From a bacterium YEK0313 (GTDB taxonomy: Bacteria; Pseudomonadota; Alphaproteobacteria; Rhizobiales; Phreatobacteraceae), in contig CCMO02000001.1 in NCBI GenBank assembly GCA_000751295.2, positions 5,548,002 through 5,612,001 on the forward strand: DNA of 64,000 nucleotides, given 5' to 3'. This document shows positions 53,213 to 62,900 of the stretch, in pieces. The notes below the pieces were generated by a model. The model was not told the DNA's origin. It was given only the letters and a program-made list of their open reading frames with translations, and made no database searches. Each line of letters starts with the position of its first letter. The first letter of the stretch is position 1. Position numbers and translations under genes: made by a program.

Positions 53213-53831
53213 GGCGCCGCCTCCGCCGCGACGAGGCCGGTGAGCATCGCCGCGAAGGCCGCCGAGGTGGGCAGGCCGCGCGCCGCGAAGGCGGCCGGCG
53301 CATAGCCGTCGCCCCCGATCGTCCACCACAGCGAGAGATCCTCGAGCGCCGCGGCCGCGGCGCGGCCCAGCGCATCGCCGCGCGCGCCGGCACGCCGGCC
53401 ACCGCCGCCGGCGGATCCAGCGCCTTCAGGCTCCGGCGGAAGGCGTCGACGTCGAGAGCCGGGTCGAGCGCCGACAGCATCAGCTCCTCGAGCGCTGCGA
53501 AATAGGCCGACCGGCCGGCCGTGGCGGGCGGCGCGAAATGGGTGCCCTCTTCGGCGACCGCGGCGACGGTGAGCGGAAAATAGCGGCCGACCCCGTCGAC
53601 GCTCGGCATCAGCGCCCCCAGCAGCGGCTGGTCGAGGACCCCCGCCCCGCACCAGAAGCGCCAGATCGGCGCCTTCAGGAAGATCTCCGTCCAGTCGGGG
53701 CCGAGCACGTGGCGGCTCGTCGCCATCGCCCCCTGCAGCCAGGTCTCCCAGGGCCGGAGCACCGCCGACGGCAGGTCGAAGGCGACGAAGTCGCGCTTGG
53801 CCGGCAGCTTCCCGAAGAGGCCATGGCTCAT
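53209..53831 (-). pseudogene. tagF: TagF, left copy, broken at the edge of the inverted repeat
   Basis: Starts MSHGLFGKLPAKRDFVAFDLPS, the TagF opening, and reads normally to AAVAGVPARAA. At 53377 it leaves identity with the right-hand copy (which continues PARAADMFA) and shifts frame: the start frame yields arginine-rich sequence to 52791, while the real C-terminus (GDALGRAAAAALEDLSLWWTIGGDGYAPAAF) resumes in another frame and ends at 53209 overlapping pppA. A segment appears lost at a GCGGC junction. TagF represses T6SS by binding Fha. Confidence 0.78.
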
Positions 53832-53838
53832 GATCGCA

Positions 53839-56800
53839 TCACCGGCTGCCGGGACAACGGAATTCGCGCAACAATGTCGAGGTTAGCGGATTGACGGGCG
53901 CGGCGACATTGATCGCATAGGCGACGTCGCGGCCGCCGACCGAAAAGCTGGCGATGACGGTTTCGCCGCTGCGCTGGACGGTGCCGGCTTCGAGCAGGCG
54001 GAACAGCGCCCAGGCACCGTCGCGCTGCAGGGTCGCGGTGCGCCCGGCCTGGTCCAGGACCAGGATGACCGCCGCCTTCTGCATGCCGGCCGGTCCCGGC
54101 CACTGCATGGCGGTCGGCGCCTCCGGCGGCCGGGGCCGCTGCGGCTGCTGCGGCGGCGCCCGCGGGCGCTGGCCGAACAGCACTTCCAGCGCCGAGGGTT
54201 GCGGCGGCGGGGGCGGCGGCTCCGGCGCGTCCTTGGCCAGGATCGCGCCGTTCACTTCGAGCCGCGCCGACTGCACGCCCTGGGGCATGGTCATCGGCCG
54301 GGCGACGAAGGCAAAGCCTGCGGCGCCCGTGCGCATATAGGTCTCGCGGATCGCCGCCGCGCGCTGGAAGTCGCGCAGCAGCGCAACCGGCAATTGCCGC
54401 CCGACGGGATGGGTCTGGTTCCAGCTCCATTCGCGCCGGGTCGTATCCGCATAGGGCGCGAGATTGGCCGCGAAGAAACGGTCGATCGTGCCGTTGGTGC
54501 CGAACAGCTTCTCGAAATCGGCGAGCGCCATTTCGCTGGTCGACCCGCGCACGAAGGGATAGCGGCCGCTGGTGGCCAGCCGGCAGGGTTCGGTGACCTG
54601 CTCGGCCAGCGCCTGGCCGAGCCGTGCCAGCGTGGTTCCGGTCGCGTCCGAATCGAACGAATTGGCGGCGGTCTGCATCATGGTCGAGAAGGGCGGCGGC
54701 AGGCGTGTCGCATTGCCGCGCAGCGACTGCAGATGCGTCCTGAAGGTCTGGGCCGCGCCCGCGGCCTGCGCGGGATCGGCCATGGCCATCAGCGACTGGT
54801 GGATGTCGCTCAGGTTCTTGATGAGGTCGTCGATCGGCCGCCGCCCGCCCTGGGCCTCGACCACGACATGCATGGCGCGGAACGAGGCTTCGATGTCGGC
54901 GCCGGGCACCACGCCTTGCGGGAAGGCCGGCCGCGGCGGCGGCGCCGGCTGTGGCGCGGCCCCCGCCGGCTTCGGGCGCTCGCGGGTGAGCTGGGTCTCC
55001 TCGCGGATCGATTCGAACAGTGCGATCAGCGGCGAGGTGGCCCGCGCCGCCGCGTCCAGCGTCACATAGCCCGGCCGGTCGGCGGTCAGCGAGCGGATGC
55101 GCAGCGTGCCGAGCGCCTGGGTCCAGGCGCGGCTGAACTCGGCGCCGTAGCGTTCGAGCAGGGCCGGCTCGAGCCGGTCGAACTGACGCTGCAGCGCCTG
55201 CTGGTCGGCCACCTCGCCCATCAGCCCGCGCTCACGCTCGACCTGGGCGCGCACCTCGGCGAGGCGGCCGAGAAAGGCCTCGTGGAAACCGTCATAGGTG
55301 AACAGGAAGGGCACGCGCACCGCGTCGAGATCCTCGCCGACGCGCGCCTCGAAGACGCGCGCGGCGTCCTGCCCGCCCTTGGCCTTGGCGGTCCAGTCGC
55401 GGCCGCGCTGCTGGGCGGCGGCGGCGCGGATCAGCTCGAAGGCGCGATCGATCACGCCCATCCGGCCGAGCGTCTTCTGGGTCTCCTGGATCAGCGCCTC
55501 GTCGAGCGCGACAGCCCGCGTCTCGGTCGGCGGATCGAACTCCATGAGCGCGTCGAGATGTTCGGCCAGCATGCGCCGGCCATCGGCATTGGCGGCACCG
55601 CGGAACTGGCCCTGCTCCCAGTCATTGCGCAGGAAGGTCCTGACCTGGTCCTTCACCAGCGGCTCGCGCCCGCCCAGCATCAGATAGACCGGCAGCGCCT
55701 GGTAGGCATAGGCGGCATCCTGCGGCCGGCTGCGCAGCTCGCTCTCCAGCCGGTAGAGGATGCGCGGCCGGAAATGCCGCTCGAGCGCGGCCTGGTAGGT
55801 ACTCTCGGCGGCCGAATTGAGCCGCGGCCTCTGGCTAAGGCCGAAGGTCTCGGCGAGCGGCGCATCCTCGTCGCGCTGGGCATATCCCGCCGGCATGGTG
55901 CGCAGATGGAAGAGGTGGCGCAGCGGCCGGGACAGGTCGCCGTCGCCGATCACCGTCTCGGCGCTGACGTCCTCGCCGATCTGCCGGTAGCGCGTCGAGC
56001 TCTGGAACGTCTCTTCGATCAGCCCGCTGTTGCGCTGGAAGCTGACCCACCAGGCGCCGGCGAGCGCTGCGGCGCCAAGCCCGATCGCGGCAAAGCCGAG
56101 CCCGCGCGCCAGGCCCATGCGCCGGACCACGGCCCGGTTGGTCGACACCCAGCCGGCCTCGCCGACGATCACCTTGGTGATGAGATCGGTGAGGAAATAG
56201 CTCCTGCCGAGGCCGGAATAGCCACCCGCCGCCCGCTCCTCGGCCCCGAACGACCGGCTGAGCGCGCCGATCAGCCGGTCGATCGGCGTGCCGAGCTGGG
56301 TTCCCGAGGTGAAATAGAAGCCGCGCAGCGTGGCATTGGCATGGTAGCGCGTCGGCTCGAAGATCCGGCCGAGAAAGTCGGCGACCGCCGGCTTGCAGGC
56401 GGCCATCTGGCTCGGAAAGCTCAGCACCTGCACCTTGGAGACCGGCGCCGGCTCGTCCTGCAGCCGGTCGACCATTTCAAGGTTCAGCCGCTCGACCAGC
56501 AGGTCGAATTCGTCGGCGACGTCGCCGACCTTGTTCAGCGTCTTGTCGTCGGTCTGGAAGGTGGTGCCCCATACCACGCGGCGACCGGCCTCGTTGAGGT
56601 GGCCGAAAAACTCCACGAAGCCGGCAACGAGATCCGCCTTGGTGAACATGGCGTAGACAGGAAAATCGACCTTCAGCCGCTCGTGCAGCTCGAGCAGCCG
56701 GGCCCGGATCGCATCGGCATGGCCGCGCACGGCCTCCGGACCGGCCGTCGCGAGGTCTTCGAGGCTGATGCAGACGATGACGCCGTTGATCGGCTGCTTC

Positions 56801-57417
56801 GGCCGGTTTTCCTTCAGCAGGTCCAGGAAGGCGAGCCAGCTCTTCTGGTCGCCCTTCGCATCGGAATCCTGCGTGGTGTAGCGACCGGCCGTGTCGATCA
56901 GCACGGCCTCCTCGGTGAACCACCAGTCGCAATAGCGCGTGCCGCCGACGCCGGCGATCGCCGCCGGCGTCCGCCCTCGCGCCAGCGGGAATTTCAGCCC
57001 GGCATTGATCAGCGCCGTCGTCTTGCCGGAACCCGGCGGCCCGATGATCATGTACCAGGGCAGGTCGTAGAGATAGTCGCCCTTTGCGCCGGAGGCCTTG
57101 CGCAGGGTCTGGAGCGCGTCCTTCATCCGCTCGGCCAGCACCTCGCCGTCGCCGCTCGACTCGGCGTCCTCGGCGCCTTCGCCTTCCAGCCCCTTGGCGA
57201 GCAGCGCCTCGGCGCGGCGGCGCCGGACGATAGTCACCACGACGGCCGCGGCGAGGATCGCGACGATCAGGCCGATCGCCAGCCAGCGGCTCCAGGCCGG
57301 GTCGAGCGGGCGCAGATTGGCGATCGCCACCAGCGGCCCGACGAACCAGATGAGCGCCGCCAGCGCCAGCGCGCCGATCACGTATGACACGAGCAGGAGC
57401 CAGACCTTCATCGTCAT
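53839..57417 (-). CDS. tssM: T6SS membrane-complex protein TssM (IcmF), left copy
   Basis: 1192 aa. Two N-terminal helices (about 4-24 and 45-65), a cytoplasmic GTPase-like domain with Walker A GPPGSGKT (126-133) and VLIDTAGRY, a third helix near 440-460 (GLGFAAIGLGAAALAGAWW), and a large periplasmic part with IcmF-related and C-terminal DUF1215-like domains. A Pro-rich loop precedes the last domain. Forms the envelope channel with TssL (and TssJ where present). Carries E727 and R1086, where the right copy has G and Q. Confidence 0.95.
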   Translation of the reverse strand: MTMKVWLLLVSYVIGALALAALIWFVGPLVAIANLRPLDPAWSRWLAIGLIVAILAAAVVVTIVRRRRAEALLAKGLEGEGAEDAESSGDGEVLAERMKDALQTLRKASGAKGDYLYDLPWYMIIGPPGSGKTTALINAGLKFPLARGRTPAAIAGVGGTRYCDWWFTEEAVLIDTAGRYTTQDSDAKGDQKSWLAFLDLLKENRPKQPINGVIVCISLEDLATAGPEAVRGHADAIRARLLELHERLKVDFPVYAMFTKADLVAGFVEFFGHLNEAGRRVVWGTTFQTDDKTLNKVGDVADEFDLLVERLNLEMVDRLQDEPAPVSKVQVLSFPSQMAACKPAVADFLGRIFEPTRYHANATLRGFYFTSGTQLGTPIDRLIGALSRSFGAEERAAGGYSGLGRSYFLTDLITKVIVGEAGWVSTNRAVVRRMGLARGLGFAAIGLGAAALAGAWWVSFQRNSGLIEETFQSSTRYRQIGEDVSAETVIGDGDLSRPLRHLFHLRTMPAGYAQRDEDAPLAETFGLSQRPRLNSAAESTYQAALERHFRPRILYRLESELRSRPQDAAYAYQALPVYLMLGGREPLVKDQVRTFLRNDWEQGQFRGAANADGRRMLAEHLDALMEFDPPTETRAVALDEALIQETQKTLGRMGVIDRAFELIRAAAAQQRGRDWTAKAKGGQDAARVFEARVGEDLDAVRVPFLFTYDGFHEAFLGRLAEVRAQVERERGLMGEVADQQALQRQFDRLEPALLERYGAEFSRAWTQALGTLRIRSLTADRPGYVTLDAAARATSPLIALFESIREETQLTRERPKPAGAAPQPAPPPRPAFPQGVVPGADIEASFRAMHVVVEAQGGRRPIDDLIKNLSDIHQSLMAMADPAQAAGAAQTFRTHLQSLRGNATRLPPPFSTMMQTAANSFDSDATGTTLARLGQALAEQVTEPCRLATSGRYPFVRGSTSEMALADFEKLFGTNGTIDRFFAANLAPYADTTRREWSWNQTHPVGRQLPVALLRDFQRAAAIRETYMRTGAAGFAFVARPMTMPQGVQSARLEVNGAILAKDAPEPPPPPPQPSALEVLFGQRPRAPPQQPQRPRPPEAPTAMQWPGPAGMQKAAVILVLDQAGRTATLQRDGAWALFRLLEAGTVQRSGETVIASFSVGGRDVAYAINVAAPVNPLTSTLLREFRCPGSR

Positions 57418-57438
57418 CGTCCGCAGCCCTTCAGCCGG

Positions 57439-58659
57439 TCATCGGCAGGATGTCGCGCGGTCGCGCGGGATCATCAGCTCGACACGCCGGTTGCGTGCCC
57501 TGCCCTCGTTGGTGTCGTTGCTGTCGAGCGGCTGGTCGGCGCCCTTGCCCTCGACCTCGATGCGTTGCGGCTGGCTGAGCGCCGGCCGGATCAGGTTGGC
57601 GACGGCCTGGGCCCGTTCGACCGACAGATGCCAGTTCGACGGAAAGCGGGCGGTGGCGATGCGCGTCGCGTCGGAATGGCCGATGACCCGGATGGCGCCC
57701 GGCTGGCGCTCCAGGATCTGGCCCATCTTTTCGGCGATCGGGCGGAAGCTGTCGAGCACGGTCGCCTGGCCGGAGGCGAAGGATGCGAAGGCCCCGACCC
57801 TCAGGATCACCGCATTGGCGCTTTCCACCACGCTGAGCTTGCCGCTGGCGATCTCGGTGGCGAGACCGGCCTTGATGCAGTCGAGCTGGGTCGAGGCCGG
57901 CGGTGGCGGCGGCGGAGCGACCGGGCGGCTGCGCAGGAGAGCGACGGGCCCGTCCGGCACGACGCGCCTCAATTCGCCCGCGACCATGTCGGCGGAGCCG
58001 GCGAGCAGCAGCCGCAAGGTGATATAGGTCACGCCCAGCACCGCCGCGGCGACCGCCGCCACCGACCAGAGCGGCACGCGGAAGCCGACGGCCGCCGGCG
58101 GCAGGTCCTGGCCACGCCAGTGCGGCGACAGGTCGAGCTCGGTGCGCGGCCTGACCCGCCTCAGCGTCTCGTAGAGATTGCGCTGGATCGTCTGCAGCGT
58201 CGCGGCGCCGCCGCCGGATGTGCGGTGGATGCCCTGGAAGCCGATGGCGAGGCAGGTATACATCAGCTCGAGCAGATCGTAGTTGCGCAAGGGATCGAGC
58301 TTGGCCTTGTCGAGCTTTTCGAAGAAGCGCACGCCGCCGACGCGCTCGCCGAAGAAACGCGAGAGCATGCTGTACTGGGTCCAGATCGGCCGGTCCTCGG
58401 ACGGAATGTTCTGGACGATGTCGTCGGCGGTGGCGGCCAGCGCATATTTGGCGTCGCTCGCCGTCTCGGCGGCCACGCCATGGCCGAGCACCTGGCGCTC
58501 GAAGCCGTCGATCGCATCGGCCACCTGATCCATCAGGTCCGCGAAGCGAGCCTGCATGAGCGAGGCCCGCAGCCGGCCGAGCAGCAGCAGCAGCGGCCCT
58601 GCTGCCTCCAGCAGCACATTGTCGTTCGGCGCGACCGGCACGTCGCGTTTCAGCAGCAT
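57439..58659 (-). CDS. tssL: T6SS protein TssL (DotU) with OmpA domain, left copy, N-terminus cut
   Basis: 406 aa from the first ATG (MLLKRDVPVAPND). DotU domain (about 15-200: AAGPLLLLLGRLRASLMQARFADLMDQ, YSMLSRFFGERVGG), one transmembrane helix (about 205-230) and a periplasmic OmpA-like domain (about 270-400) with intact GHSD at 327-330. Homologues known to me have about 100 more Pro-rich residues at the N-terminus; here the frame is open for only 14 codons upstream before the palindrome centre brings in a stop. So this is probably a 5'-truncated gene. Confidence 0.85.
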   Translation of the reverse strand: MLLKRDVPVAPNDNVLLEAAGPLLLLLGRLRASLMQARFADLMDQVADAIDGFERQVLGHGVAAETASDAKYALAATADDIVQNIPSEDRPIWTQYSMLSRFFGERVGGVRFFEKLDKAKLDPLRNYDLLELMYTCLAIGFQGIHRTSGGGAATLQTIQRNLYETLRRVRPRTELDLSPHWRGQDLPPAAVGFRVPLWSVAAVAAAVLGVTYITLRLLLAGSADMVAGELRRVVPDGPVALLRSRPVAPPPPPPASTQLDCIKAGLATEIASGKLSVVESANAVILRVGAFASFASGQATVLDSFRPIAEKMGQILERQPGAIRVIGHSDATRIATARFPSNWHLSVERAQAVANLIRPALSQPQRIEVEGKGADQPLDSNDTNEGRARNRRVELMIPRDRATSCR

Positions 58660-58703
58660 GACCTGGCCGGGCTCCGGCCGCGCGGCCGGAGCCCGGCCAG
58701 GTC
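58660..58703. other. Palindrome centre between the two tssL copies
   Basis: 44 bp between head-to-head tssL start codons, all of it within the mirror symmetry centred at 58681/58682. The core 58669-58694 is a GC-rich perfect palindrome. Read in the tssL frame it encodes APAARPEPGQV just before MLLKR, which looks like native TssL linker, so the fold occurred inside the gene. No promoter fits in this gap. Confidence 0.9.
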
Positions 58704-59924
58704 ATGCTGCTGAAACGCGACGTGCCGGTCGCGCCGAACGACAATGTGCTGCTGGAGGCAGCAGGGCCGCTGCTGCTGCTGCTCGGCCGGCTGCGGGCCT
58801 CGCTCATGCAGGCTCGCTTCGCGGACCTGATGGATCAGGTGGCCGATGCGATCGACGGCTTCGAGCGCCAGGTGCTCGGCCATGGCGTGGCCGCCGAGAC
58901 GGCGAGCGACGCCAAATATGCGCTGGCCGCCACCGCCGACGACATCGTCCAGAACATTCCGTCCGAGGACCGGCCGATCTGGACCCAGTACAGCATGCTC
59001 TCGCGTTTCTTCGGCGAGCGCGTCGGCGGCGTGCGCTTCTTCGAAAAGCTCGACAAGGCCAAGCTCGATCCCTTGCGCAACTACGATCTGCTCGAGCTGA
59101 TGTATACCTGCCTCGCCATCGGCTTCCAGGGCATCCACCGCACATCCGGCGGCGGCGCCGCGACGCTGCAGACGATCCAGCGCAATCTCTACGAGACGCT
59201 GAGGCGGGTCAGGCCGCGCACCGAGCTCGACCTGTCGCCGCACTGGCGTGGCCAGGACCTGCCGCCGGCGGCCGTCGGCTTCCGCGTGCCGCTCTGGTCG
59301 GTGGCGGCGGTCGCCGCGGCGGTGCTGGGCGTGACCTATATCACCTTGCGGCTGCTGCTCGCCGGCTCCGCCGACATGGTCGCGGGCGAATTGAGGCGCG
59401 TCGTGCCGGACGGGCCCGTCGCTCTCCTGCGCAGCCGCCCGGTCGCTCCGCCGCCGCCACCGCCGGCCTCGACCCAGCTCGACTGCATCAAGGCCGGTCT
59501 CGCCACCGAGATCGCCAGCGGCAAGCTCAGCGTGGTGGAAAGCGCCAATGCGGTGATCCTGAGGGTCGGGGCCTTCGCATCCTTCGCCTCCGGCCAGGCG
59601 ACCGTGCTCGACAGCTTCCGCCCGATCGCCGAAAAGATGGGCCAGATCCTGGAGCGCCAGCCGGGCGCCATCCGGGTCATCGACCATTCCGACGCGACGC
59701 GCATCGCCACCGCCCGCTTTCCGTCGAACTGGCATCTGTCGGTCGAACGGGCCCAGGCCGTCGCCAACCTGATCCGGCCGGCGCTCAGCCAGCCGCAACG
59801 CATCGAGGTCGAGGGCAAGGGCGCCGACCAGCCGCTCGACAGCAACGACACCAACGAGGGCAGGGCACGCAACCGGCGTGTCGAGCTGATGATCCCGCGC
59901 GACCGCGCGACATCCTGCCGATGA
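58704..59924 (+). CDS. tssL: TssL (DotU) with OmpA domain, right copy, N-terminus cut, G327D
   Basis: Identical to the left copy except for residue 327, where the OmpA-domain motif GHSD reads DHSD (VIDHSDATRI). The glycine is strongly conserved in OmpA-like peptidoglycan-binding domains (GHTD/GHSD), so this copy may bind the cell wall poorly if the change is real. Same 5' truncation at the palindrome centre; an in-frame TGA lies at 58659-58661. Confidence 0.85.
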   Translation: MLLKRDVPVAPNDNVLLEAAGPLLLLLGRLRASLMQARFADLMDQVADAIDGFERQVLGHGVAAETASDAKYALAATADDIVQNIPSEDRPIWTQYSMLSRFFGERVGGVRFFEKLDKAKLDPLRNYDLLELMYTCLAIGFQGIHRTSGGGAATLQTIQRNLYETLRRVRPRTELDLSPHWRGQDLPPAAVGFRVPLWSVAAVAAAVLGVTYITLRLLLAGSADMVAGELRRVVPDGPVALLRSRPVAPPPPPPASTQLDCIKAGLATEIASGKLSVVESANAVILRVGAFASFASGQATVLDSFRPIAEKMGQILERQPGAIRVIDHSDATRIATARFPSNWHLSVERAQAVANLIRPALSQPQRIEVEGKGADQPLDSNDTNEGRARNRRVELMIPRDRATSCR

Positions 59925-59945
59925 CCGGCTGAAGGGCTGCGGACG

Positions 59946-62900
59946 ATGACGATGAAGGTCTGGCTCCTGCTCGTGTCATACGTGATCGGCGCGCTGGCGC
60001 TGGCGGCGCTCATCTGGTTCGTCGGGCCGCTGGTGGCGATCGCCAATCTGCGCCCGCTCGACCCGGCCTGGAGCCGCTGGCTGGCGATCGGCCTGATCGT
60101 CGCGATCCTCGCCGCGGCCGTCGTGGTGACTATCGTCCGGCGCCGCCGCGCCGAGGCGCTGCTCGCCAAGGGGCTGGAAGGCGAAGGCGCCGAGGACGCC
60201 GAGTCGAGCGGCGACGGCGAGGTGCTGGCCGAGCGGATGAAGGACGCGCTCCAGACCCTGCGCAAGGCCTCCGGCGCAAAGGGCGACTATCTCTACGACC
60301 TGCCCTGGTACATGATCATCGGGCCGCCGGGTTCCGGCAAGACGACGGCGCTGATCAATGCCGGGCTGAAATTCCCGCTGGCGCGAGGGCGGACGCCGGC
60401 GGCGATCGCCGGCGTCGGCGGCACGCGCTATTGCGACTGGTGGTTCACCGAGGAGGCCGTGCTGATCGACACGGCCGGTCGCTACACCACGCAGGATTCC
60501 GATGCGAAGGGCGACCAGAAGAGCTGGCTCGCCTTCCTGGACCTGCTGAAGGAAAACCGGCCGAAGCAGCCGATCAACGGCGTCATCGTCTGCATCAGCC
60601 TCGAAGACCTCGCGACGGCCGGTCCGGAGGCCGTGCGCGGCCATGCCGATGCGATCCGGGCCCGGCTGCTCGAGCTGCACGAGCGGCTGAAGGTCGATTT
60701 TCCTGTCTACGCCATGTTCACCAAGGCGGATCTCGTTGCCGGCTTCGTGGAGTTTTTCGGCCACCTCAACGAGGCCGGTCGCCGCGTGGTATGGGGCACC
60801 ACCTTCCAGACCGACGACAAGACGCTGAACAAGGTCGGCGACGTCGCCGACGAATTCGACCTGCTGGTCGAGCGGCTGAACCTTGAAATGGTCGACCGGC
60901 TGCAGGACGAGCCGGCGCCGGTCTCCAAGGTGCAGGTGCTGAGCTTTCCGAGCCAGATGGCCGCCTGCAAGCCGGCGGTCGCCGACTTTCTCGGCCGGAT
61001 CTTCGAGCCGACGCGCTACCATGCCAATGCCACGCTGCGCGGCTTCTATTTCACCTCGGGAACCCAGCTCGGCACGCCGATCGACCGGCTGATCGGCGCG
61101 CTCAGCCGGTCGTTCGGGGCCGAGGAGCGGGCGGCGGGTGGCTATTCCGGCCTCGGCAGGAGCTATTTCCTCACCGATCTCATCACCAAGGTGATCGTCG
61201 GCGAGGCCGGCTGGGTGTCGACCAACCGGGCCGTGGTCCGGCGCATGGGCCTGGCGCGCGGGCTCGGCTTTGCCGCGATCGGGCTTGGCGCCGCAGCGCT
61301 CGCCGGCGCCTGGTGGGTCAGCTTCCAGCGCAACAGCGGGCTGATCGAAGAGACGTTCCAGAGCTCGACGCGCTACCGGCAGATCGGCGAGGACGTCAGC
61401 GCCGAGACGGTGATCGGCGACGGCGACCTGTCCCGGCCGCTGCGCCACCTCTTCCATCTGCGCACCATGCCGGCGGGATATGCCCAGCGCGACGAGGATG
61501 CGCCGCTCGCCGAGACCTTCGGCCTTAGCCAGAGGCCGCGGCTCAATTCGGCCGCCGAGAGTACCTACCAGGCCGCGCTCGAGCGGCATTTCCGGCCGCG
61601 CATCCTCTACCGGCTGGAGAGCGAGCTGCGCAGCCGGCCGCAGGATGCCGCCTATGCCTACCAGGCGCTGCCGGTCTATCTGATGCTGGGCGGGCGCGAG
61701 CCGCTGGTGAAGGACCAGGTCAGGACCTTCCTGCGCAATGACTGGGAGCAGGGCCAGTTCCGCGGTGCCGCCAATGCCGATGGCCGGCGCATGCTGGCCG
61801 AACATCTCGACGCGCTCATGGAGTTCGATCCGCCGACCGAGACGCGGGCTGTCGCGCTCGACGAGGCGCTGATCCAGGAGACCCAGAAGACGCTCGGCCG
61901 GATGGGCGTGATCGATCGCGCCTTCGAGCTGATCCGCGCCGCCGCCGCCCAGCAGCGCGGCCGCGACTGGACCGCCAAGGCCAAGGGCGGGCAGGACGCC
62001 GCGCGCGTCTTCGAGGCGCGCGTCGGCGAGGATCTCGACGCGGTGCGCGTGCCCTTCCTGTTCACCTATGACGGTTTCCACGAGGCCTTTCTCGGCCGCC
62101 TCGCCGAGGTGCGCGCCCAGGTCGGGCGTGAGCGCGGGCTGATGGGCGAGGTGGCCGACCAGCAGGCGCTGCAGCGTCAGTTCGACCGGCTCGAGCCGGC
62201 CCTGCTCGAACGCTACGGCGCCGAGTTCAGCCGCGCCTGGACCCAGGCGCTCGGCACGCTGCGCATCCGCTCGCTGACCGCCGACCGGCCGGGCTATGTG
62301 ACGCTGGACGCGGCGGCGCGGGCCACCTCGCCGCTGATCGCACTGTTCGAATCGATCCGCGAGGAGACCCAGCTCACCCGCGAGCGCCCGAAGCCGGCGG
62401 GGGCCGCGCCACAGCCGGCGCCGCCGCCGCGGCCGGCCTTCCCGCAAGGCGTGGTGCCCGGCGCCGACATCGAAGCCTCGTTCCGCGCCATGCATGTCGT
62501 GGTCGAGGCCCAGGGCGGGCGGCGGCCGATCGACGACCTCATCAAGAACCTGAGCGACATCCACCAGTCGCTGATGGCCATGGCCGATCCCGCGCAGGCC
62601 GCGGGCGCGGCCCAGACCTTCAGGACGCATCTGCAGTCGCTGCGCGGCAATGCGACACGCCTGCCGCCGCCCTTCTCGACCATGATGCAGACCGCCGCCA
62701 ATTCGTTCGATTCGGACGCGACCGGAACCACGCTGGCACGGCTCGGCCAGGCGCTGGCCGAGCAGGTCACCGAACCCTGCCGGCTGGCCACCAGCGGCCG
62801 CTATCCCTTCGTGCGCGGGTCGACCAGCGAAATGGCGCTCGCCGATTTCGAGAAGCTGTTCGGCACCAACGGCACGATCGACCGTTTCTTCGCGGCCAAT

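Larger units (their letters stand above)
53377..58681. repeat. Inverted repeat, left arm (5305 bp)
   Basis: Every position x pairs with 117363-x in the right arm; all start and stop coordinates mirror exactly with no indel. It contains most of tagF, all of tssM and the tssL ORF. The arm ends at 53377 (53376 C versus G expected). Three differences from the right arm were found, at 54161, 55238 and 57680. Confidence 0.97.

Noticed and set aside
52791..53831. 346-aa TagF as a real longer protein
   Set aside because: After 53377 it is Arg/Pro-rich sequence antisense-like to codon pattern and overlaps pppA; the true C-terminus is in another frame.
54199..57387. 1062-aa open frame antisense to tssM (and its mirror at 59976-63164)
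   Set aside because: It is a GC-rich shadow of tssM: Arg/Gly/His-rich composition, no motifs, and it is mirrored only because the inverted repeat copies tssM.
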